This document shows, one piece after another, positions 54,685 through 61,454 of a DNA stretch of 64,000 bases. The DNA comes from Pseudomonadota bacterium (lineage in GTDB: Bacteria > Pseudomonadota > Gammaproteobacteria > Competibacterales > Competibacteraceae). The DNA lies in NCBI GenBank assembly GCA_022709365.1, contig JAKLIY010000018.1:1-64000 (forward strand), in the 5' to 3' direction. A program made the translations under genes and the position numbers. Under the pieces are notes generated by a model, which worked only from the letters and a program-made list of their open reading frames with translations, did not search any database and was not told where the DNA came from. Each line of letters starts with the position of its first letter. Position 1 is the stretch's first letter.

Positions 54685-54757
54685 TCCGTGATTTAGACAG
54701 GGAGTGCCGAGTATTTATCGATCCATTTAAGCGCATTCCCGAAGTGGTAAACGTTCA

Positions 54758-54800
54758 GACCCCCCACCCCAACCCTCCCCCACAAGGAGGGAGGGAGTTG
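54758..54800. repeat. GC-rich REP-like palindrome
   Basis: CCCACCCCAACCCTCCC is followed by GGAGGGAGGGAG; partial pairing gives a hairpin of about 9 bp. It lies 70 bases after the HD-GYP stop and 70 bases before the DUF2092 gene and may terminate the former. Confidence 0.5.
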
Positions 54801-54870
54801 CGCCTGGCTCCTGCGGCAGCCCACTAGAATGAACCGGCCATCTGGCCGAATGAAAAGGAGATGATCCAGT

Positions 54871-55692
54871 ATGAAAATGTTGTCATTGTTGTCCGCGATG
54901 CTCTTTCCTGCCCTGGCGCTGCTCGGCTGTGCCAGCCCACCCACCGATCCAACGACTGCGTCGGTCGCGCCACCGGCTCAAGTGATCAGCCCGTCACCGG
55001 CGGTTAGACCCCAGCCTGCGGACGTGCTGAAAAAGATGGCGGGCTATCTTCGATCCCTCGACCGCTTTACCGTGCGCGTTGAGAGGACCACGGAATTGAT
55101 CCTGCCCACTAACCAGCGGTTACACGCAGATCAAACCCTGGAGGTTGCCCTCCAGAAACCCAACCGCCTGCGGGTCAATTACCAGAATCTCAGCGGTGGG
55201 CGTCAATTGTTCTACGATGGCACGAATTTCTCACTCTACACCCCGGAGGCGAACGTCTACGCGAGCGCCGCCGCCGCGCCGACTATCGACGAGACTCTGG
55301 ACCTGCTCGCTACCCAATATCGAATTTCGTTGCCGGTTGCCGATTTACTGGTCGCCAACCCCGACAGCCGCCTGGCGCAAAATCTCACCTCGGCAACCTA
55401 TGTCGGCCGGATTCTGATACAGGGAGTTCCCTGTCACCATCTCGCCTTCCAGACCCCGGAGGTGGATTGGGAAATCTGGATCGAGGATGGCCCCCAGCCA
55501 TTGCCGCGCCGTCTGCTGCTCACCGACAAGAGCGTGGAAGGCTCGCCGCAGATGATGGCTAACCTGACCCGCTGGGATCTCGCCCCGACATTCCCTGCTG
55601 ATTTCTTCACTTTCAAGCCGCCGCAGAACGCCCAGAAGATCACGTTCCTGGAACAAGTGCGAGCGGTTAGTCCAGCTAAAGCCGCTCAATAA
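54871..55692 (+). CDS. DUF2092-family lipoprotein
   Basis: A 273-residue lipoprotein with a lipobox ALLGC (residues 16-20) followed by a Pro/Ala-rich linker. The rest has the DUF2092 fold, a LolA/LolB-like half-barrel: VRVERTTELILPTNQRLHADQTLEVALQKPNRLRV and FFTFKPPQNAQKI, in pieces. Such proteins probably bind lipids or lipoproteins in the periplasm. GGAGATGATCC precedes the start. It begins a run of four envelope genes. Confidence 0.86.
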   Translation: MKMLSLLSAMLFPALALLGCASPPTDPTTASVAPPAQVISPSPAVRPQPADVLKKMAGYLRSLDRFTVRVERTTELILPTNQRLHADQTLEVALQKPNRLRVNYQNLSGGRQLFYDGTNFSLYTPEANVYASAAAAPTIDETLDLLATQYRISLPVADLLVANPDSRLAQNLTSATYVGRILIQGVPCHHLAFQTPEVDWEIWIEDGPQPLPRRLLLTDKSVEGSPQMMANLTRWDLAPTFPADFFTFKPPQNAQKITFLEQVRAVSPAKAAQ

Positions 55693-55710
55693 CGCCGAGA
55701 GGATTTCACC

Positions 55711-56190
55711 ATGCACAATCTACTATCCATGAACTTGAAACGGGCGATGACGGTGGCTTTGGTCGTGGGACCGATCCTGGCACTCGTCAGCGTCGATGTA
55801 GAAGCGGCCCGTGGGGGCGGACGCGGGGGCGGCGGCGGCGGTGTTAGGACTCCGCGAGCCAATATCGGCGGGGGCAGCCACGACTTCAACCGAGGCAACG
55901 TCAATCAACGGGATGTCAACGTTAATCGGGATGTCAATATCAATCGCAACGTGGATGTCGACGTCGACCGCCACTGGGGTTATGGTGGAGTTGGAGTGGG
56001 TGCGGCGGTGGCGGTAGGAACCGCCGTCGCGGTGGGCGCTGTCGTGTCTACCCTGCCCCCGAGTTGCAATACCTTCGTCGCCGACGGCGTGACTTACCAG
56101 AATTGCGGCGGCACCTACTACGCGCCCCGTTACGATGGCCCGAACGTCGTGTATGAAGTGGTGTCGCCGCCGTCCGGCTGGAATCAATAA
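55711..56190 (+). CDS. Gly-rich exported protein with Asn/Asp/Val repeats
   Basis: A 159-residue protein with a signal-like stretch (VALVVGPILALVSVDVEA), a Gly/Arg run (RGGGRGGGGGGVR) and a block of N/D-V repeats (RDVNVNRDVNINRNVDVDVD). A transmembrane-like segment (VGVGAAVAVGTAVAVGAVV) and a Cys-containing C-terminal domain (PPSCNTFVADGVTYQNCGGTYYAP) follow. The C-terminal pattern is common in DUF6515-like proteins next to DUF2092 genes. GAGAGGA precedes ATG 55711. Function unknown; likely a cell-surface component. Confidence 0.75.
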   Translation: MHNLLSMNLKRAMTVALVVGPILALVSVDVEAARGGGRGGGGGGVRTPRANIGGGSHDFNRGNVNQRDVNVNRDVNINRNVDVDVDRHWGYGGVGVGAAVAVGTAVAVGAVVSTLPPSCNTFVADGVTYQNCGGTYYAPRYDGPNVVYEVVSPPSGWNQ

Positions 56191-56288
56191 TCTGAAAGAC
56201 CCGCAACCCTCGCCCGCTGACGGGCGAGGAAGCGAATACCGACCACTCTGGGGGTAAAAGCATCCCAGGGCGTCGCTAAAATTAGCGC

Positions 56289-56372
56289 GCCCCTTTGGGG
56301 CTTAACTGCCTGAAATATCTTCTTTTAGCCCTGAAAGGGCAATTCAATGTTAGCCCAGGGCAATGCCCTGGG
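56289..56372. repeat. Three small hairpins in tandem
   Basis: GCCCC-TTT-GGGGC (56289-56301), GCCCT-GAA-AGGGC (56328-56340) and CCCAGGGC-AAT-GCCCTGGG (56354-56372) are perfect short palindromes in a row. This combination resembles a widespread REP-like repeat. The 56191-56631 gap has no gene. Confidence 0.6.
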
Positions 56373-56386
56373 TGATCTTTGGGGAA

Positions 56387-56565
56387 CCTCCGATATTTCC
56401 GAGTTCCACGATATTTCAGACTTCTCCACTGCGCCAGAACTCTGTTGTGACCGGCAAAATTTTCACAATTCACTGAATTGACGAACTTTATTACTAAATT
56501 CCCAAGCTGGCACGTCGCCTGCTTTGACTGGCGGTTAAGGCAAATAACCCGCAGCCTTAATGGCG
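56387..56565 (+). repeat. Dispersed repeat, copy without the ABM gene
   Basis: The left part (56393-56524) matches 51066-51205. The right part (about 56530-56560; GGTTAAGGCAA, ACCCGC) matches 51577-51607, the end of the ABM gene. The roughly 370 bases of ABM coding sequence between them are missing. The first 20 bases contain CCTCCGATATTTCCGAGTTC, also found nearly unchanged at 54629-54649 and inverted at 56648-56663. Confidence 0.5.
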
Positions 56566-56631
56566 GTCGATCTTACCGACAAGCGCCGATTTGAATGAAA
56601 TTCCTGATATCAACAACGAGGATTACTTCCC

Positions 56632-57210
56632 ATGAGAAAGCTCCATACCCGGAAATATCGGAGTTTAACGGCGATAACGCTAGCCTGGGCGCTGACAACG
56701 CCGGTCTGGGCCACCCAACCGGCGGATGCCCCTAAAGCCAGCGAAGAACTCCGGGCGACGCTGCGCCAGCACCATGAAGCCCTGAATAAACATGACCTCA
56801 AGGCGCTGCTGGCCCTCTATGCCGACACCCCCAACGTGGCGCTGATGGGCACCGGCCCCGGTGAATTCTGGAAGGGCAAGGCGGCGGTGGAAGACACCTA
56901 TAAGCACTATTTCGAAACGTTCAAGACCGGCTCGTTGAGCCATGAATGTCCCGAAGTGACTGGATTTGAAGAAGGCAACGACGCCTGGCTGATGGCTTCC
57001 TGCATCATGAAGGATACTGACCCGGAAGGACAACCACGCGAGTTCGGACTCAATATTTCGGCGGTGCTGAAGAAAGAAAAGGCTGGTTGGCGGCTCCAGG
57101 CGATGCACTTCTCCAATCTGGCCGGAGACGAAGCACCGCCTGAAGAAGACGCAGCCCCGGAAGCTACTCCTGCACCAGGGGCGGAAGCCGCGCCAAAGAA
57201 GGCTCAGTAG
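56632..57210 (+). CDS. SnoaL/NTF2-like exported protein (DUF4440 type)
   Basis: A 192-residue protein with a signal peptide (LAWALTTPVWA), a cone-shaped NTF2-like domain (LRQHHEALNKHDLKALLALYADTPNVALMGTGPGEFWKGKAAVED, in pieces), and an acidic Ala/Pro/Glu tail (after residue 160). The start lies within a copy of the dispersed CCCGGAAATATCGGAG motif. It may bind a small molecule or be enzymatic; neither is visible. The next gene starts 24 bases after its stop. Confidence 0.8.
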   Translation: MRKLHTRKYRSLTAITLAWALTTPVWATQPADAPKASEELRATLRQHHEALNKHDLKALLALYADTPNVALMGTGPGEFWKGKAAVEDTYKHYFETFKTGSLSHECPEVTGFEEGNDAWLMASCIMKDTDPEGQPREFGLNISAVLKKEKAGWRLQAMHFSNLAGDEAPPEEDAAPEATPAPGAEAAPKKAQ

Positions 57211-57234
57211 AGGAAGAGGAAGAGGAGAATAATC

Positions 57235-57588
57235 ATGATCGACCAACAGGAGAAGGGGCTTTCGGAATCCTCCGATGCGCCGGTTGCTCAGGAGCGGCGG
57301 CGGTTTTTGCGCGGACTCGGTAAATGGTCACAGGCGGTGATCGGCGGCGCGCTGCTGGGTGGCGCGCTGATTGAATCCAAACCGGCCCAGGCTTGGGTTG
57401 CCGCCCGTGGCTATGGCGGCTCCGCTGCCGCTGGCGGGGGGGGTAGCTGGGTTAACCGCTACGGCGGTGGCGGCGGCTGGATCAACGGCGGTGGTGGCGG
57501 TGGTGGCTGGATCAATGGCGGCGGCGGCGGCGGCGGCTGGGTCAATCGCTATGGCGGTGGCGGCGGAGCCTGGGTCAACCGCCGTTAA
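57235..57588 (+). CDS. Gly-rich protein with a twin-arginine-like leader and five W-[IV]-N motifs
   Basis: A 117-residue protein. Residues 21-50 resemble a twin-arginine (Tat) signal (RRRFLRGLGKWSQAVIGGALLGG) ending SKPAQA. The mature part is mostly glycine with five WVN or WIN units: SWVNRYGG, GWINGG twice, GWVNRYGG and AWVNRR. W-x-N is the target motif of radical-SAM cyclophane-forming enzymes in Xye, Grr and Fxs peptide systems, as I recall it. No radical-SAM gene is in this window. It may be an orphan RiPP-like precursor, or simply a structural Gly-rich protein. Confidence 0.65.
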   Translation: MIDQQEKGLSESSDAPVAQERRRFLRGLGKWSQAVIGGALLGGALIESKPAQAWVAARGYGGSAAAGGGGSWVNRYGGGGGWINGGGGGGGWINGGGGGGGWVNRYGGGGGAWVNRR

Positions 57589-57668
57589 AGGGTCGTAATC
57601 ATTTACACCACCTGCGCCGAATCTCCCTGACCAGGAAAAGGGGGAGTCGCGGAATCGTGGGTAGAGGA

Positions 57669-57693
57669 GTAGGGTACGCAATGCGTACCCTAC
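57669..57693. terminator. 25-bp near-perfect palindrome after the Gly-rich protein gene
   Basis: GTAGGGTACGCA and TGCGTACCCTAC are exact inverted repeats around one A. It lies 81 bases after the preceding stop. It may act as a terminator, though it has no T-tract, and repeats of this form occur widely in gammaproteobacteria. Confidence 0.5.
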
Positions 57694-57787
57694 GTTGATC
57701 AACCCAATCTCACTATTTGAAGATCATCAACCGGCTCAGCGATTCGTTTTAATACAGCTTCCAAGAACATCTTCCTGGGAAATTTTC

Positions 57788-58567
57788 ATGAACTTCGTGC
57801 TTTCCGCTTTTCTGATCACTCTGGGTTTATTTTTTGGCATGTTACTGTTCCTGGAAGTCGGCCGACGCATCGGGGTTCAACGACGGGCGCAGGATCCTGA
57901 TGGCGCAGTCGCCGGAACCGGCCCGGTCGATGGCGCGATCTTCGCCCTGCTGGGCCTGCTTCTCGCCTTCACCTTTGCTGGCGCCGCCTCGCGCTTCGAC
58001 ACCCGGCGAGCTTTGATTGTTGAGGAGACCAACGCTATTGGCACCGCTTATCTGCGGCTCGATGTGCTGCCGGCCAGCGCACAACCACCAATGCGTGAGT
58101 TGTTCCGGCGCTATGTCGATGCGCGGCTGGAGACTTATCGCAAACTGCCGGACGTGGAGGCAGTCATGGCGGAACTCAATAGAGCTAATCAGTTGCAGGG
58201 CGAAATCTGGTCACAGGCGGTCGCCGCGGGGCGTATGGAAGGCGCGCCGCCCACCGCGACTATGCTGCTGCTGCCGGCGTTGAACCAGATGATCGACATC
58301 ACCACTACCCGGACCATGGCAAGCAAAACCCATCCGCCGATCGCCATTTTCGTCATGCTGTTCGGGGTGGCGCTGGCGAGCGCGCTGCTGGCCGGTTACG
58401 ACATGGCCGGCGGTAAATCGCGCAACTGGCTGCACATGGTAGGTTTCGCCGCCGTGCTGGCGATGGCGGTTTACGTCATTCTCGACATCGAATTCCCACG
58501 GTTGGGGTTCATCCGCGTCGACGCTTTCGACCAGGCGTTGGTCGAACTGCGGAAAGGCATGAATTGA
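57788..58567 (+). CDS. DUF4239/bestrophin-like membrane protein
   Basis: A 259-residue membrane protein with helices at about 5-25, 48-65, 180-200 and 215-235, and a soluble helical segment between. The motif ALLGLLLAFTFAGAASRFDTRRALIVEETNAIGTAYLRLD, in pieces, marks a bestrophin-like DUF4239 protein, possibly a channel or stress protein. ATG 57788 is preferred over the in-frame start at 57695; GGGAA lies before it. It is 46 bases upstream of the phosphofructokinase gene. Confidence 0.78.
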   Translation: MNFVLSAFLITLGLFFGMLLFLEVGRRIGVQRRAQDPDGAVAGTGPVDGAIFALLGLLLAFTFAGAASRFDTRRALIVEETNAIGTAYLRLDVLPASAQPPMRELFRRYVDARLETYRKLPDVEAVMAELNRANQLQGEIWSQAVAAGRMEGAPPTATMLLLPALNQMIDITTTRTMASKTHPPIAIFVMLFGVALASALLAGYDMAGGKSRNWLHMVGFAAVLAMAVYVILDIEFPRLGFIRVDAFDQALVELRKGMN

Positions 58568-58613
58568 TGTCCGATAAGGCATGACCGTTTCCGTCCATTC
58601 CTGAGGCGTATTC

Positions 58614-59885
58614 ATGAACATCACCACCCTGGGCGAAGCCCGCTTCGTCTCCCCCCAGCGGCACACGGTCAGCGACCAGGCCCGCGTCCCTGCCCACCTC
58701 ATTCAGACGCCCGACGCCCCACCAGCGGAATCCCTCCAGTTCGAACTGGCCGGCCCGCGCGACCGCCTGTTCTTCGACCCGCAGCGAACCCGCGCTGGTA
58801 TTGTCACCTGCGGCGGACTGTGCCCCGGTCTGAACAACGTTATCCGCTCGGTGTTTCTGGAACTGTATCATGGCTACGGCGTACAGGACGTTCTCGGCTT
58901 TCGCGGCGGCTATGAGGGTCTCGACCCGGTACGCGGCCTGGAACCGGTCGTCTTAAGTCCGGCTTTCGTCCACGACATCCACAAGGACGGCGGCACGGTA
59001 CTGGGCACCTCACGCGGTCCGGTCGATATCGGCCTGGCGGTGGACAACCTCATCCGGCGCGGCGTGAATATCCTGTTCACCCTCGGCGGCGACGGCACCC
59101 AGCGCGGCGGCAACGCCCTGTTCCAGGAAGCCCAGCGGCGCGGCCATCCGCTGGCAGTCGTCGGCATTCCCAAGACGATTGATAATGATGTGGCTTTTGT
59201 CTCGCGCACTTTCGGCTATCTGACGGCGGTCGAGGAAGCGGCCAAGGTGCTGCATTGCGCCCACACTGAAGCGCACAGCGTTCATAACGGCATCGCCCTG
59301 GTCAAGCTAATGGGTCGCCACGCCGGATTCATCGCTGCCGGGGCCACTGTCGCCAGTCAGGACGTGAATTTCACCTTCATCCCGGAAATCCCCCTGCCGC
59401 TCGACGGCGAGAACGGGTTTCTCGCTGCGTTGAAACAGCGGATGCTCCAGCGAGCGCATGCGGTGGTCGTGGTGGCCGAGGGCGCTGGACAGGAATTGTT
59501 GGCGGCGAGCGGCGAGGAGCGCGACGCCTCGGGTAACATCAAGCTCCAGGATATCGGCCCGTTCCTGCGCGCACGCATCGAGAGTTACTTCAAGGAGGAA
59601 GGCATCCCGGTGACGCTGCGCTATTTCGATCCCAGTTATCTGATCCGCAGCGTTCCGGCAGACGCCGAAGACTCCATTCTTTGCGATTTCTTCGCCCGCA
59701 ACGCCGTCCACGCCGCGATGGCCGGCAAGACCGGACTGGTGATCGGCCTGCTGCACGACCTCTTTATTCACGTCCCCATCGAGCTGTTGGTCAGCCAGAA
59801 GAAGCGCCTGGATCTGGACGGTCCCGGCTGGCGTGCGGTGCTGGCCGCCACCGGGCAGACTTTCGATGCCAAGACCGGTCCTTGA
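58614..59885 (+). CDS. pfkA: 6-phosphofructokinase (trypanosome/plant-type motif set)
   Basis: Phosphorylates fructose 6-phosphate at position 1. The 423-residue protein has GIVTCGGLCPGLNNVIRSV at the nucleotide site, LGGDGTQRGGN, and GIPKTIDNDV with the substrate aspartates. GGDG is typical of ATP use, PKTIDND of PPi-type enzymes; the pair together is known in trypanosome-type ATP-PFKs. The donor is thus probably ATP but is untested. It is longer than E. coli PfkA because of an N-terminal extension of about 60 residues. Confidence 0.9.
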   Translation: MNITTLGEARFVSPQRHTVSDQARVPAHLIQTPDAPPAESLQFELAGPRDRLFFDPQRTRAGIVTCGGLCPGLNNVIRSVFLELYHGYGVQDVLGFRGGYEGLDPVRGLEPVVLSPAFVHDIHKDGGTVLGTSRGPVDIGLAVDNLIRRGVNILFTLGGDGTQRGGNALFQEAQRRGHPLAVVGIPKTIDNDVAFVSRTFGYLTAVEEAAKVLHCAHTEAHSVHNGIALVKLMGRHAGFIAAGATVASQDVNFTFIPEIPLPLDGENGFLAALKQRMLQRAHAVVVVAEGAGQELLAASGEERDASGNIKLQDIGPFLRARIESYFKEEGIPVTLRYFDPSYLIRSVPADAEDSILCDFFARNAVHAAMAGKTGLVIGLLHDLFIHVPIELLVSQKKRLDLDGPGWRAVLAATGQTFDAKTGP

Positions 59886-59941
59886 GACCGGTTTCTGTGG
59901 AATCACTGATCAGTGCAACCCATGGTCACACTCGTCAGGGG

Positions 59942-60262
59942 TTATCGATTGCGGGAATCCGCTGCAAAGCAACCATCGCTCCCCACCGGGCAAACGACAA
60001 CATAGGTGTCTTTCTTGCCGCAACCGGTGACGCCCACCATATATTCGGTCCGCTCAACCCCCACGATGTAAATGCCTTGCCGGGTCGGTTGGATCACTTC
60101 CCGCGAAAGAACTATTCCGGCAGCATCAGGGCAACTGATTTTAAACTGCGCCCGTTTGACCGCGGTCTGGATGACCACGCCTTGCTGGTCGTCGAGAATC
60201 TGGGTTTGGCTGACACAGCCAGCTATCCCCAGCACTATGACGATGAGCGATGTCTTTTTCAC
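59942..60262 (-). CDS. Small lipoprotein, unknown
   Basis: A 106-residue protein with GTG start at 60262. A GGGGAGAAGG ribosome-binding site lies just before it, whereas the in-frame upstream extension has no coding look. Lipobox LGIAGC is at residues 11-16. The mature part has four more cysteines (KISCPD, VTGCGKK, VVVCPVG, DGCFA), which could form two disulfides. The family is unknown. It lies between phosphofructokinase (converging) and the AraC-type regulator. Confidence 0.65.
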   Translation of the reverse strand: MKKTSLIVIVLGIAGCVSQTQILDDQQGVVIQTAVKRAQFKISCPDAAGIVLSREVIQPTRQGIYIVGVERTEYMVGVTGCGKKDTYVVVCPVGSDGCFAADSRNR

Positions 60263-60401
60263 AACAAGCCTTCTCCCCTGTTGGGTTTTTTTGCAAAAAA
60301 CTACCTTCAATTCGCGACAATCCAGAACGTCAAGCTCCAGGACATCGGCCCGTTCGACCTTGATGACATTAGTGTGGGCAACGAAGACCACCCCGTTGAG
60401 T

Positions 60402-61397
60402 TCAAGCCCGCTCACCAGACCGGGATCGCCATGCGGTCGGCGTCGTCCCTGACCAGCGCCGGAATGCCCGGGTAAACGCGCTGGCATCGGCATAATCGAG
60501 GGTCGCCGCGATCTGGCACATCGACAGGCGGGTGTTTTCCAACAACTGACGCACGATTTCATAGCGGACCTCATCCACCAACCCCTGGAAGGTGCAACCC
60601 TGTTCCTCCAGTCGCCGGTTCAAAGTGCGACGGTGCATCGAGAAGATCTGCGCCACCTGTTCCAGAGAACTCCGGCGGGTGATCAGCAGGGTTCGCAGCA
60701 CGCTGCGTAACTGGCCCACTAGATCGCGATGATCCAGGTTTTCCAATACGGCGATCCGTTGTTCAAACTGCTGGCGTATAAGGGGATCAGCGCCCATCAC
60801 AGTGTGGTTGAGCCACTTTGCCGGGAACACCAGCGCGGTTTGCTCCCGGTCGAAACGGAGCGGCGCCTGAAAGAAGTGGTGGTAGGGTTGGATATCGCCA
60901 GGCGGGTGATGGGAGAACAGTACCTCGGTGGGGAGCCAGGCCGGGCCGCACAGCGCTCGCATGATATTGAAGATGATGGCAATGGCCCCGTCGTAAATCT
61001 GATTGGAGCCTTCCACCCCTTGCTGGTAAATCAGGTAGCTCAGCACCACTACGCCTTGTTCGACTGACAATACCGGCACTGCACCCCGGTCGTGGAGGTG
61101 CAGATGAAGAATCAGGCTGCGCAATGCTGAGCCGACATTCGGCATCTTTTGCGCTAGAAGGCCAATAATCCCCAGGCAGTCTGGCCCCGACCGCTGTCCG
61201 ACCAGCAGCCCGAAATGCGGACATTGCGTCCGCGCCGCGCATAGCTTCAACAGCCGGCCCATGGCAGCGAAGGCGATCATGTTCTCGGGATCGTTCAACA
61301 GCGTTATATCGAGGCCGGCACTGCTGATCATTTCAACCGGATCAACGCCCCGTTCCCGCAGAAGCTGGGGAACCTCAATGAGAGGACCGACCCGCAA
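60402..61397 (-). CDS. AraC-family regulator of the ArgR-like long type
   Basis: A 331-residue transcription factor. An N-terminal ligand domain (AraC-arabinose-binding type 2-like; RERGVDPVEMISSAGLDITLL, FGLLVGQRSG) is followed by a C-terminal double HTH of the AraC type (VAQIFSMHRRTLNRRLEEQGCTFQGLVDEVR, LENTRLSMCQIAATLDYADASAFTRAFRRW, in pieces). The ligand is unknown. It lies 57 bases downstream of the sigma-54 activator gene on the same strand. Confidence 0.9.
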   Translation of the reverse strand: MRVGPLIEVPQLLRERGVDPVEMISSAGLDITLLNDPENMIAFAAMGRLLKLCAARTQCPHFGLLVGQRSGPDCLGIIGLLAQKMPNVGSALRSLILHLHLHDRGAVPVLSVEQGVVVLSYLIYQQGVEGSNQIYDGAIAIIFNIMRALCGPAWLPTEVLFSHHPPGDIQPYHHFFQAPLRFDREQTALVFPAKWLNHTVMGADPLIRQQFEQRIAVLENLDHRDLVGQLRSVLRTLLITRRSSLEQVAQIFSMHRRTLNRRLEEQGCTFQGLVDEVRYEIVRQLLENTRLSMCQIAATLDYADASAFTRAFRRWSGTTPTAWRSRSGERA

Positions 61398-61454
61398 ATG
61401 ACCTTCATTGACGGAGTGCTTTTGTCGGGAACCGCTTTAACCTTCGCCGGTGCA

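Noticed and set aside
57235-57588. Complete RiPP gene cluster
   Set aside because: No radical-SAM enzyme, peptidase or dedicated exporter gene lies in the surrounding 10 kb; only a precursor-like protein is present.
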